Shown piece after piece: positions 1-10,068 of a stretch of 64,000 nucleotides of DNA. Under the pieces are notes generated by a model. That model did not search any database, was not told the DNA's origin, and saw nothing but the letters and a program-made list of their open reading frames with translations. Origin of the DNA: Steinernema hermaphroditum (lineage: Eukaryota; Nematoda; Chromadorea; Rhabditida; Steinernematidae); NCBI GenBank assembly GCA_030435675.1, contig CM059621.1, positions 12,586,001 through 12,650,000 on the forward strand. Reading direction: 5' to 3'. The position numbers and the translations under genes are program-made. The number at the start of each line of letters is the position of its first letter. The stretch's first letter is position 1.

Positions 1-39
1 CCTGCGATATTTCAGGACTCCATCTAAAAGAACAGAGAA

Positions 40-123
40 ATGTTTAGTTTTTTATTGGAAAGAAGTAAAGAGAAGTGTGACCGACATGATTCAAAACACA
101 TAACATACATGTTAGATCTTATC
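40..123 (+). CDS. Possible first coding exon of an unidentified gene (weak)
   Basis: An acceptor-like TATTTCAG ends at 15, an ATG follows at 40, and the frame stays open to a good donor (GTAAGT) at 124, giving 28 codons. This looks like a trans-spliced first exon, but no convincing second exon was found downstream. The predicted peptide is Lys/Cys/His-containing and matches no family I recognise. The reading frame also runs on past the donor to 240, so the exon could be longer or spurious. Treat it as a hint only. Confidence 0.2.
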
Positions 124-429
124 GTAAGTGCGCAAAGCGATGAATGTGTGAAGCAAGCAGCGAATGTGAAAAAAGCTCTGAATCAATGTCCTCGATCGAT
201 GTACCAGTGGGATGTCGAAGAAATTGACTCCACTCGATGAACTACGCTTACAAGGAAACGGTCAATCATGTAACTCTAAGATCAACGCGAGACTAGGGGC
301 GAGCGATAGGCCCCGTGACGTTGAATGGAAAAGAAAGAATAGATCAGTCACCTCCAGCAATGCCTCCAGCAAGCATGGTAAGCTGATTATATGCCCACTA
401 TACCACATTAGAGTCTCATTCGTGTCGCG

Positions 430-900
430 GTGGCGAGCGGTCGGTCCCTCCGGTCGCTCTCTGAGCGCCCGGTTGGTCAGACAGCAAATCCTGTGGCATG
501 TATGAGTTTTCCGGCTTCCAGAGGGAATTGGGACACCCGGAAGCCGTAGTCCCACCACCGCTGACAACAAGATGTCCGACGCCAGGAATCCGACGCCCAA
601 TGCTACGTGAGATGTCATCCCGAAAGTCGCCGACGCTCTGAGGACACCAATACTGAGGAAGACGCAACCCCCGAACCACGGACTCATCTCTCCGTAGCAG
701 ATGCGAGCTCAGAAGCCTCCTCTGACGCAGAAGCCTCCTCAAACGCCCCGAGAAGAAGAAGTTCGGCCGCCATTTCCGGAGTTTCGCCGATTCCCAGATG
801 CCCCGTGAAGCGCGCCGTCTCCCACCGGTTCGACGTCAACGCCGTGCCAGGAATGAAGCCGTCTACAAGTGATATCCTCTGTTGTCTATTAATCGGTGTC
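430..900. repeat. Dispersed repeat R3, copy 1
   Basis: About 100 bp around 490-590 (CCTGTGGCATGT through CCGCTGACAACAAGATGTCC) recurs in reverse orientation at roughly 62640-62750, with a few substitutions and a small indel. The flanking bases to about 900 are GC-rich and carry an open frame (607-942) that looks like repeat coincidence rather than a gene. The segment is probably a decayed mobile-element fragment; no terminal repeats or transposase are visible. Confidence 0.5.
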
Positions 901-2084
901 ATGCAAGGCGTAACGCCTTTGATTCATGAAGTAAAATCGTGAAATCGTGAAATCGTATACCACATTAACAACCTTGTTTTGTACGCCAAATTTGTATACA
1001 CCCCGGTACTCATAACTTTAAACCTCTGTTTCGCACTGGTGTTCGAGCGAGGGCACCTAGTGTTTTGCGCAGTTAAAACAGGTTTGAGCGTTCCCTTCTT
1101 AGTAGAGCAGAAAAAAAGACGTCTACGGCTTTATCACTCAGGTGCAGTTGCGAATGGAGCCGAAAAAAACGATGGTCTCAAATTGAAGAGCACCACTTGA
1201 TTGATATGTACACTAGCATTGGAATATCGCATACATTCAGTAATAACATATTTGCAAGACGTCTCCATTCCACGCATAATGCATCGCTGTCATTATGTGC
1301 TTATCCATAGAGATATTGGAAAACGATCGTTACCAAGGGTGAGATGTTCGATCAGATACGGAAAGAGGAAGATATTTCACTACCTTTTCTCTTATATCTA
1401 TTTATATGCGCTTACTTTTGTGCTCAAAATGTAAATTACTATCAACAAAAAAGCAACTTCATTATAAATATACGAGCATTATTAATCAATAATTATTCGC
1501 ATACGTGCAGGCGTATGATCAAATATCAAATCAAAATCCCGAAAGCCAAAAATCATAATTTTCGGGACCTGAATTCCCGGACCAGCGGGCAAAAACCAAA
1601 ATACAAAAGAATGGATCTGATTCAGAGATTGTTCCCGCGGGCGAACTCTTGAACCACGCGCACTTTCGATCGATATGGGCGTCGGCGGAGGGCCGCCGTG
1701 GGCGCCAGACGGCGACGACAGCCGCCGGCGCCGTAATTAAGATTCCCCCAGGCGAGAGAGCCACCCGAAGGCCACTCGTTGATGGGCGCGCCATGAGATC
1801 CTGTTGATCTCCGGGGAAAACAAAGGCCGAAGGGCGATGTTGCAGATCGACGGTGTCGATGGCGAAGGTCCTCCCCAAATGCTACTTTTGCATGTTATAA
1901 ATGTGGGTCTTTATCTGCGAAATCTTAACGCGATTCCGACAGTGCCCGATCCTAAAATTTCATTCTTATGGCTGTAGTTGCCATCTACCGTACATCAGAA
2001 CTTCAACTAGTTGCGAAAAACGACGTTTCTGATGAGTTCCTGTTTTGTTTACTCTATTATAATGTATAAACGCGACTGCGCGCG
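901..2084. other. Intergenic, no gene recognised
   Basis: This AT-rich stretch has only short open frames. One on the minus strand (1531-1878) lies in a GC-rich patch but has no recognisable domain, start context or splice signals. Nothing else was identified. Confidence 0.6.
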
Positions 2085-2440
2085 AATTCGCGCCCTCGGC
2101 CAAAAAACTGTAAACACACGAAAGGTCGCTAGGCCTTTCGTGTGTTTACCAAAACCAAAAACTCTAAGAAACGCTTAGAAGAAACGCAAGGCCTGCCATC
2201 CTCAGAGACATAGTGGTAGTAGAGTGGTAGGATGTCAACAGTCTGTGTGGCTCATTTTTTTTTTTGTTGCGCAAACTGACCGGATGTCATTTCAAACGTT
2301 CTTCGTTCGTAAGCGTATGGTGTCGGGTTCGGTTTCCCTCGGGGTCCTTATTTTATGCGGTATTTTCCTCGTACGCACGGAAAAACACACACACAGACCA
2401 ACGGACCCGTCGGTTCTCCGTTTATGTATAAGGGATCCTA
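2085..2440 (+). repeat. Dispersed repeat R2, copy 1
   Basis: The copy begins with an AATTCGCGCCCTC block and ends with a GGAAAAACACACACACAGAC/CGACGGACC-type block. Related blocks in the same order occur at about 14146-14520, and reversed at about 52055-52290, where the ACGGACCCGTCGGTTCTCCG block is present as an exact reverse complement. No coding potential is apparent. It is likely a non-autonomous mobile element of 200-350 bp. Confidence 0.5.
2110..2149. repeat. Perfect 16-bp inverted repeat with 8-bp loop
   Basis: GTAAACACACGAAAGG (2110-2125) is followed, after the loop TCGCTAGG, by its exact reverse complement (2134-2149). It lies at the R2 repeat. A related half (GTAAACACACGAAG) occurs near 14212 in the second R2 copy and TTTCGTGTGTTTAC near 52170 in the third, so the arms are part of the repeat family. 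It is most likely a terminal or subterminal inverted repeat of the element. Confidence 0.7.
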
Positions 2441-2528
2441 TAGAAAGATGGAAGTTTTATCCACAAACCAAACGACAGCACTGAGTAAATCAGAAAGAAT
2501 TCCGTTTTCAATTAAGGAACTTTTTCAA

Positions 2529-5090
2529 TTAAGGCTTTGCGGTCGTGGTCGTGGCTGTGGAGGAAGTAGTTGTGGTTGTGGTGGTTGAAGAGGTCGTAGA
2601 AGAAATAGACTGAGTGCCAGGTTTTTGAGGCGTTGTTGTCGTGGTGGTGGTTGAAGAGGTCGTAGAAGAAGTAGACTGAGTGCCAGGTTTTTGAGGCGTT
2701 GTTGTCGTGGTGGTGGTAGTGGTCGTTGCGGTGCTACACTGGATGCTCATCTCGAAACCTCCAAAAACGCTGGAGGGAACGCTGTTGAAGACGAAGTAGG
2801 CTTCGCTCAGATTGGCGTGGAATTGTGTGTTCTTCACTTTGAAGCCCGAGAAGCTAAATCGGCATCCATACCAAGGCGTAAACGCAATATACGTACCTCT
2901 CGATTTCAAAGACCTCGTAGAAGTTCAAAGTATCGAGTCCAGTGTCGATGTCGTACTCGTTCAGGGTGACTGTGACCTCCTAGAACATCGATCCTGGCGG
3001 CAAATTAAACTCGTCGGCCAAACCTCATTGAGATCGCATCCAGAGTTCTTGAAGAGTTCCTTCATCGAGCAGCGGAAGAGGTTTGTGTTGGCGCAGTAGT
3101 TGCTTCCGTTGAAAGGCTTGTCAACATTCGGGAATTTGTACACTGTGCCAGGTGCTGAGCACTCAACGTTGCACACTGAAATTAGCCCTCTTAAGATCTA
3201 GGACACTGGAATGGAGGAATACGTTTCTTTCCATCGAGGAGGTAGTTGTTGAAAAGGTCCTCGGCGACGGCAGAAGCGTCAGAATCAGAGTAGTCTGTGG
3301 TGGAGTTGATTCTGTCGTAGAAGAGAGGCTTTGTTGACCCATTGAGAGTTTTAAGCTGATCCTGGATGTTGGTGACATCGGAGTCGACTGGGACAACTAT
3401 GGTGTGGACGTCGTATTTCTGGGCATTAGTTATGAAGTTTGGAGCCCACGTGCTTTCCGAAGCGGTGCTGAAAGATTCGCACTAAATGCACGTCCTGGCG
3501 CAGTACTTAGGGTTGCGGCGTAGAAATACGGACATTTTGTAAGCATTTTAGCGTTAGGATCCACTTTACATTACGCTACGAGTTGCTTTCGGTTGACAAT
3601 TTCGTGAACGACTATGAACGATCCAGCACCTGGGTATTTCGAAATGTCAGATATTGTAGGATCCACCTATACTGTCAATGTGTGATCAGTGGTATCTGTC
3701 AGCAGCCACGCATACCCCTTTGTCACATATTACAGCGAGGATCTTTCCAAAAAAGAGGAATAGATACCAGTTGCGCTTGATGTATGCTCTCTTAAATCCA
3801 TCTGATGAACATGTTCGTTCTTCCAACATTTTTCGAAAAACATGGTATATTAACATTCTTGACCTAATTTTTGGCAATAGTTGAAGAAGTGTCCAGTTAA
3901 CCCAACCCATGAAGAGGAACTTACTCGTTGCTGGTGAAGATAAGAAGAGCGCGAGTGGTGTGATCGCGCACACGGCTGTTTTTTGATCCGAAGCAAGTGT
4001 CGATAAATTGCGGAATTCCGGTGTAGTCAGCTGGCCCGACGGAGCTAGCCGAATTGTCGTCGCTTGAGATGATGAACGCGTTGACCAGGTTTACAAACGT
4101 GGCCTTGCTCGTCTGCCATGTGCCGATAGAGAAAGGGATAGGGCCCAAGAAGATGGTGCTGATGCGGATGTAGCTGAAGGGGTCGGCCGTGATCACGGGA
4201 TTCACGAGATCCACGAAGGAGGTCACGATTTTCTTGATCTGCAAGAATCGCTGTTGGAAGTCGAGTGTCGTCAGTTCCTCTTACGGCTTCCAAGCTAGTG
4301 TCGGTGTTGTGAATCTCGTCGATGGCGATGAGGATGTCAAATTTGGCGGCGTTACTTGACGGCGGTACGGTACCCTTTGTAGGGATAGCCGGAGTGGTGA
4401 CAACTGTCGTCGTGGTGGGAGGAGTGTAGGCGGCTGTGGAGAGAGCGGCCATGAAGTTAACTGAAATGGGGACCGTTTACACGTTAAGCTTCCTTCGTCT
4501 ACAATATTTTTCTCCTTGGACAAGGTAGAAGTTGAGTGCTTTTCCACTGCCCACAAACTTCTTGCTCTTGACACATTCACTGGCTTCGATCCTGAACGGT
4601 TTGGTCGGTTTTGCCGTTTGTTCTGGCACTTACGTTACGCTTCCGAAGTCACTCTCGAAAAGAAGATAGCCGTCGGAATCGTTCGCGGGGCATTTGAAGG
4701 CTTGAAACTAAATTGTGATATTATTTATGTGTCCTCTGTCGGAACATCAGGGAACCGCAGTTGTAACGTCTTGTCATGAAGCTCTTCACGATTTCCCAAC
4801 CATTTCAACAGGCATACAAACAAGCCCGTTTGAAAGAGGTCTCTTGGAGCATGTCCCACTTCTCTACTTACATAGTATCCAGTGACTGCTGGAGCCGTTT
4901 GGCTACATGTCGGCGCGTAGGTGTAGGTTTGATTCGCGAGGCACTCTGCTCCATCGGGGAATCCGGTCGAGGTGGGACTGTAGAACGAGTATCCCGAGCA
5001 GTAAGTGCTGGTGAAGTTGTTGGACAGAACGGTACAGTCATCAGCCTGTGCGATGGCCAAGAAGCCGACTAGGAGTACTAGCCTGAGCAT
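2529..5090 (-). CDS. Secreted CUB-like / von Willebrand A-like protein with Thr-rich tail
   Basis: Nine exons with closing phases: 5090-4872, 4707-4634, 4591-4503, 4460-4285, 4250-3925, 3467-3223, 3175-3024, 2979-2897 and 2853-2529, giving 562 residues. The protein starts with a signal peptide (MLRLVLLVGFLAIAQADDC) and a Cys-containing CUB-like segment. A Thr/Pro linker leads into a VWA-like domain (FDILIAIDEIHNTD onward). A second CUB-like segment starts at CNVECSAPGTVY, and the end is a tail of Thr runs with a 22-residue repeat. CUB-like plus VWA architecture is common among secreted nematode C-type-lectin-related and gut proteins. The metal-site motif DxSxS is absent (DEIHN instead), so adhesion through a bound metal is unlikely. 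The splice into exon 8 (acceptor TTCTAG) is the least certain. Upstream GATA sites suggest intestinal expression (inference). Confidence 0.85.
2540..2730 (-). repeat. 66-bp coding minisatellite (mucin-like tail)
   Basis: The last exon of the CUB/VWA gene contains two copies of a 66-bp unit (for example the units beginning near 2583 and 2649), flanked by ACC/ACN runs. Translated, the unit is 22 residues with PQKPGTQS followed by Ser/Thr stretches. The period is a multiple of three, so copy-number change keeps the frame. The tail is probably O-glycosylated. Confidence 0.8.
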
Positions 5091-5153
5091 GTCCTGAAGA
5101 AAAAGGTTACGTTGGGGGGAAAATGAGATGGAGCGAGCGAGTAGCCTTCGCGC

Positions 5154-5214
5154 TTATCAGTGTGAGACTGCGAACGAGCTCTGGGGCGCAGAAGCATCGG
5201 AAGAATCGCTTATC
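5154..5214 (-). promoter_or_regulatory. Two GATA sites upstream of the CUB/VWA gene
   Basis: On the minus strand there is TGATAAG at about 5153-5159 and AGATAAG at about 5208-5214, roughly 65 and 120 bp upstream of the start codon. In nematodes the intestine-restricted GATA factor ELT-2 binds TGATAA elements of this kind close to the starts of secreted gut genes. The match is real; intestinal control is inferred. Confidence 0.4.
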
Positions 5215-6177
5215 TGCGAGCCGACGCCCAAATTCTCCATAAATGAATTATCGCTGATGACGAGAGTCGGAAGCATCAGTGTGATTCGGTGGGTGTGGGC
5301 ATGAAAAAGGAAGTGCGTTTAGTAAAGAGCTTGCAGGGTGAGCCGGTAGAGGCTGCAGGGGCAAAAGAGGACCTTGGTGTTTTCAGCAAGAAGCCATTCT
5401 TTAAAATTCTCTTCTTGACACAAAAGTGATCAAATCAGATGGCACGTTTCTATCTGTTTGCTGAAGAGCTTTGTGATCACGGAAGCGAGGAGTGATTAGC
5501 CTATCACACAGAGAAGTGACGTGATTCCTACCGACTGCATAGGCGCCTAGGTGTAGTGAAGCCGGAAAGGAGGTAACATCGTCATGGCAAAAAAAGGTAA
5601 CATTTGGGAGAGGTTTCTAGAAATGGAGGTGTATCCCGTTTTGTGGTTTTACAAAGCAACACCAAATAAAGAGAAAATCGAAAGAGATTGAATAGGACTA
5701 AAGATAATTATGCAACATTTACTAAACGCAATCATCGGACAGGTATTGAAGGGAGTGTACTAGCCTAGCTACATATCAGCTCTTTCAATAGCCACCAATC
5801 AGCGATTGTCACGAAACTGAATGATTCACTGCCATCCAAATTTTATAGTACCGAACGACATCAGTGACATCATACTGTAAAAAAGAAACTCTACCCAAAG
5901 TCATGAGGACAATCATGGGGCGTTGCGCAGGCAATTAAATCGGCGGCGTTTCAAAGAATCGTTTATTGGTTTATCAGTCGTTGCGACACTCCCCTGAAGG
6001 CCATAAAATTACTTGGATGATAAGAAGTACTTCTTTCCAATTATGTGTCGAATTCCAATGGACGTGTTTGCACAAGAGCCCAATCACTTAAGACGGAATT
6101 AACCCGCTAGTAGGATTCATTTCTACCTGGGGGATCGACGCTTCCCTGCACCAGCTACGTGCTCATCTGGGGATCTT
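5215..6177. other. Intergenic, no gene recognised
   Basis: No open frame with coding character, no RNA gene and no clear repeat was found here. Confidence 0.6.
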
Positions 6178-6302
6178 TCAATGTAGCTTCTCTGGGCGCG
6201 TATAAGCGTCGCCATCGTAGAACTCGATAATGCCGCCGTTCTTAATGGCGCAGAGGAAAACGGTCGCCTTTATTCCGTAGGGTTTGTGGTCCCAGTTGGC
6301 GC
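6178..6302 (-). pseudogene. Possible orphan 3'-terminal exon
   Basis: On the minus strand a good acceptor (GTGCTTCAG) precedes an open frame of about 41 residues ending in TGA. The peptide runs ANWDHKPYGIKATVFLCAIK, then NGGIIEFYDGDAY, and has coding-like composition. I do not recognise the family. Immediately upstream (from about 6336) is a dispersed R1 repeat, and no further exon was found, so this may be the remnant of a gene broken by insertion. Confidence 0.3.
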
Positions 6303-6397
6303 CTGAAGCACAAAGTGTTCTTGGAGACAGCCGTCTCAGTGGTTAGCTAGAAGTCGGTCGACTGGAAGTGAATAGGAGCGCAAACTATGTTCGAGTT

Positions 6398-6680
6398 TAC
6401 GAGTGTATTTCTCGTATCTAAGGCTTACGCCTTGCGAAACGTCATATATATGTACAAGAAACACATTGCCACTCCGTAGTCGCCGGTCTTCTTCTGGCTT
6501 CGGCACATCAGAGTAGAACACGGCGATCCCATCAGTGTGCGCGGGGATCAGAGATGCGAAGAGCTGATTCCGGTGACGGTGGAGCACAGTGCATCTGTCT
6601 TCAACTCGGGTGGCGGCGCGGACGTCGGAGTTGAAGAGCTTCTTCGGCAGTTTCCGCAGGAGACACGCGAAGAACGGCAT
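6398..6680. repeat. Dispersed repeat R1, copy 1
   Basis: This is similar to segments at about 17203-17640, 19030-19170 and 38100-38470 (opposite or same orientation). Shared landmarks are a GCTTACGCCTTGCGA / CTTGCGAGACGTC block, a TCTTCTTCTGGCT / CTTTTGGCTGGAGA block, and a GACGTCGGAGTTG...GAAG block. Copies are diverged and contain several indels. Long open frames here on both strands are incidental. The element type is unknown. Confidence 0.5.
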
Positions 6681-6862
6681 CCGGATGAAACGCGTCGGTG
6701 GAGCAAACTATGCTCTTTGGAAGAATATTCACACGATGGTTCCACGGCCGAGAGTTTTGTAGATTGTAACCTATGCAGGAGAGAAGAAGATGTGGGAGCG
6801 CCACTGGAAAGGGGACTCTCCAAGTGATACAGTGGCTCCAGCTCATGATTTTCAATCATCAT

Positions 6863-7755
6863 TGAAGGGGAACGGTCCTGGATTAAAAAAAGTGTTTTAA
6901 AACGTCTGAATGTTTGATTTCTTAGGATGTTTTGTAGATCAGATGGTTACAGTTTTCCCATCGGTGTGCTTGCTGTCGTTGAAAACAGTGTTCACCGAGA
7001 AATCATGCCAGAACACAATTGCCACCATCTTATGTTACTGATAAGACATGTTAAGGCATGACTGTGGTTGGTGAGTCCACGCAAAACAGCTAGAATCAGA
7101 AATTCGTTCCGAATGATTGAAAGTATAATTTGAAAATCAAATAAAATCATGGTTTTAGGTCGGATAATCGAACGAAGAATTGGCACGTTTTCTGCTAAGA
7201 TAGAACGGGACACGTTTGCAAAGATCGTTCATCAACGCACAATAGAGTTTTCCAAGATAGTCACCGCTGAGACCAGTAATTCCAGCTCTCTGTGTAGGCA
7301 AGGCATTGATACCATTGAAGAACGGTTTCGGGCCAACAAATTTTTTGGTCCTGTTATAATCATTTCCTATGAGCGTTTCTCACTGATAGTCTTGTATGGG
7401 GAGAGGCACAACTTTTAGTCATATAGACCAGTTTGAGTGATGTATATGTACATGTTAAACAGATAGAGATAAACAAGTATCACAATGACAATTAAAGAGC
7501 TGTTATGGAAGTTAACTTGGAAATATAAGGTTTCGTGTCGTCGTCCTAGAACGAAAATCTTTCCTCATTTGGTTCGTACTGCAAAAGTCTACACTACATC
7601 TTGCACCCGAAGGTTGATCTCTGTAGTCGTGGTGGCGTCGGCAACCTCGACTCTCTTCAGACATGTCTAGAAGGTTAGACTTTTGGCCGTCCAAAAACAC
7701 TTTTTGCCGCTATTTGCTAATACAGGCGTTCTTCCTTCTAGCAACTACTCAGTTA
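6863..7755. other. Intergenic, no gene recognised
   Basis: AT-rich sequence with only short open frames lacking domains or splice context. The transposon debris begins at its right-hand end. Confidence 0.5.
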
Positions 7756-7975
7756 TTGGTCACCTAAAGCGTCGATAGAACGCACTTCTTGAAAATTTCC
7801 CACGATGTACGCGAGGGTTTCTAGACCTATTTCTTCTCAAACCTGCTCCAGAGCTCTCTGCACGGAGTCGACGGTGGAGTGGCATCTTCGACAGGCCTTC
7901 ATCTCCAGAATGTACCAAGTCGCGCCTTTCATCGTATCAGGATCCAGCGAGTTGGACGGCCAAATGTTCTAGGCC
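7756..7975 (-). pseudogene. Mariner-type transposase C-terminal remnant
   Basis: On the minus strand, about 7950 down to 7756 reads NIWPSNSLDPDT, then GATWYILEMKACRR, then HSTVDSVQRALEQV, an in-frame stop, and EEIGLETLAYIVGNF. This matches the catalytic C-terminal region of mariner transposases, where a WPxxSPDLNPxD motif is followed by xWxxLExKAC and a helix ending near the C-terminus. The in-frame TGA and a changed PDLNP motif (LDPDT) show decay. It is not functional. Confidence 0.65.
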
Positions 7976-8297
7976 CACATTGGTTCACATGTGGTCCTCG
8001 CAGAAGATTATCATTGATTTCGATCTGTGGATTAAGGTCCGGTTTGCAAGCTGACTAAGGCTAAAAGTCGATGTTCTTGACCTGCAGCCACTGCGTTATT
8101 CTCTGTAACGCATGAATCGCCGCGTTGTTTTGCTGACAAATCAACCGAGTATTTGGGAATCGACTGAGGAACGGAACGAGATGGTCCTCTGAAGCTTCGG
8201 GTATTCCACACTCTCCATTCAAGAGAACTCGAGATCCTCGAGAGCTTCACATTTTCCAGTGTCCTTTGTGTCTTCAGGCTTACGAGGAAACATCAAA
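7976..8297 (-). pseudogene. Tc1-like transposase remnant (3' part of split fragment)
   Basis: The minus strand reads HLVPFLSRFPNTRLICQQNN, then AAIHALQRITQWLQVKNIDF, and after a frame change PDLNP. Tc1-family transposases have FQQDNAxxH...VxxWL...I...WPxxSPDLNPIE at this position. The second catalytic Asp is replaced by Asn (QQNN), and there are frame changes. The fragment is interrupted on its upstream side by the foldback element at TA 8298-8299. Confidence 0.55.
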
Positions 8298-8299
8298 TA

Positions 8300-9741
8300 C
8301 ACTGCTGGACAAAAGTATAGGCCACCCCCCTTATTCGGCAGTTTGGAGGGCTAGCGGCAACTTTTGAAAATACCGACTACCCCACGTGAAAAAGCGTCGC
8401 GAAAAACATAGGTTCCATGGGGAAAGACGAAATCCCTGGAAGAGAAACAAATGTAAAAACGTTCAAATAAATCTGAGACCCATTTTCAGCTGGACAAAAG
8501 TATAGGCCACCCTAGACATTTGCTTCGCATTTAATTCGTATTTAATTGGTAACAAGCCCTGTTTTCATTGTTATTCACTGGAACTGTGTTTCGCGACTAT
8601 TCTGTTGCAATAGGTGGAGGCGCGCGCCTTACAGAGCTCGAAAAGGACAAAATTGAAGAGCTCCATTCTGAACACATGTCTACATGGAAACATGATAGGT
8701 AGATGGCCACACTTTCTTCACTAACAGACTCCAAACCATGCAAAACACCGTCTTCGGTATCGCGGATTACTTAGAAGTAAAAATTACACCATTTTAGTGC
8801 TTCTGAGCATCACTGCTCCTTCAAAACTTAGAACCCCAACATGACCTGCATTCTTGTTCGGGTCCCAGAACGATCTGGAAGATGGGATTTTCAGCTTATT
8901 CCATCACTACCACGTTGTAGAGCGTATGCGAAAACCCCTTCCGGTCATCTTCTGCTAATTATCTAACATTACGGATGAAAGACAGCCGGGTTTTCCAAAA
9001 TCTTTTGAATAACGACCTTTTTCCATTGTAAATTCCATGTTACGAGAAGTCCACGCCCGGAATTCGCATTTACTTCGTTTTTCATCGGATAAAACCGAAG
9101 CAGGGGTTTTCGCATACGCTCTACAACGTGGTAGTGATGGAATAAGCTGAAAATCCCATCTTCCAGATCGTTCTGGGACCCGAACAAGAATGCAGGTCAT
9201 GTTGGGGTTCTAAGTTTTGAAGGGGGAGTGATGCCTATAAGCACTTAAATGGTATAATTTTTACTCTTATGTAATCTGCGGCGCCGAAAACGGTGTTTTG
9301 CATGGTTTGGAGTCTGTAAGTGAAGAAAGTGTGGCCATCTACCTATCATGTTTTCATGTAGGCATGTGTTCAGAATGGAGTTCTTCAATTTTGTCCTTTT
9401 CGAGCTCTGTAAGGCGCGCGCCTCCACCCATTGCAAAAGAATAGCCTTGAAACACAGTTCCAGTGAATAACAGTAAAAACAGGGCTTATTACCAATTAAA
9501 TACGAATTAAATGCGAAGCAAATGTCTAGGGTGGCCTATACTTTTGTCCAGCTGAAAATGGGTCTCAGATTTATTTGAACGTTTTTACATTTGTTTCTCT
9601 TCCAGGGATTTCGTCTTTCCCTATGGAACCTATGTTTTTCGCGACGCTTTTTCACGTGGGGTAGTCGGTATTTTCAAAAGTTGCCGCTAGCCCTCCAAAC
9701 TGCCGAATAAGGGGGGTGGCCTATACTTTTGTCCAGCAGTG
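8300..9741. mobile_element. Foldback DNA transposon derived from a Tc3-like element
   Basis: Two arms of 640 bp (8300-8939 and 9102-9741) are near-perfect inverted copies separated by a 162-bp loop. Ends read CACTGCTGGACAAAAGTATA and are flanked by TA on both sides (8298-8299, 9742-9743), the target duplication of the IS630-Tc1-mariner group. Subterminal repeats of TGGACAAAAGTATAGGCCAC recur at about 8491 and at the mirror position, as in Tc3. Each arm, read inward, encodes a Tc3-like transposase N-terminus (GARLTELEKDKIEELHSEHM). The right arm plus loop, read on the minus strand, continues into a decayed middle region (RKPLLRF, TWNLQWKKVV). So the element is the 5' portion of a transposon joined to an inverted copy of its own 5' end. 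There is no intact transposase, so any movement would need help from another element. Confidence 0.85.
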
Positions 9742-9743
9742 TA

Positions 9744-9905
9744 GTCGATTTACGATGAGCTCTTTTGCGTTTAAACCTGGTCTTCGTTAGCATCGAATAG
9801 CGCTGTTGTCTACAGTTCGTTCGTCTGCATATGGGCGTCGGACCAGAAACGATTTGTAGTTCATTCCGTATATGCCGAGAGTCACTTTGAACACAATAAT
9901 TTATC
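9744..9905 (-). pseudogene. Transposase remnant on far side of the foldback insertion
   Basis: The minus-strand frame reads YGMNYKSFLVRRPYADERT, then after a stop PGLNAKELIVNRL. This resembles the helix-turn-helix to catalytic-domain linker of Tc1-type transposases. Its orientation agrees with the piece at 7976-8297, which suggests that the two were one element before the foldback inserted. The similarity is weak. Confidence 0.35.
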
Positions 9906-10068
9906 GTGCACTTATAAACAAATGTGTCTAGTAAGAAATAAACTCTGGGGAGAGGTGCTAATTGGGTCCTTCAGGGTGAACGAATGCGCTCCGCTTTCTC
10001 ATATACATACAGTCTTCAATGGAAAAAATAAAATATGACAGGAATATATACAGTAGGAAACGAAGAAT

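Noticed and set aside
607..942. 111-codon open frame near the left edge
   Set aside because: It is a low-complexity Ser/Arg/Ala composition inside a repeat, with no start or splice context.
2960..3030. In-frame TAG within the second CUB-like region of the CUB/VWA gene
   Set aside because: A 44-bp intron (GTTTGG...TTCTAG) removes the stop and closes the phase; the gene then reads through intact, though this acceptor is weak.
8955..9200. Open frame of 81 codons taken as a gene
   Set aside because: It lies in the loop and right arm of the foldback element and is a decayed transposase stretch in the wrong frame.
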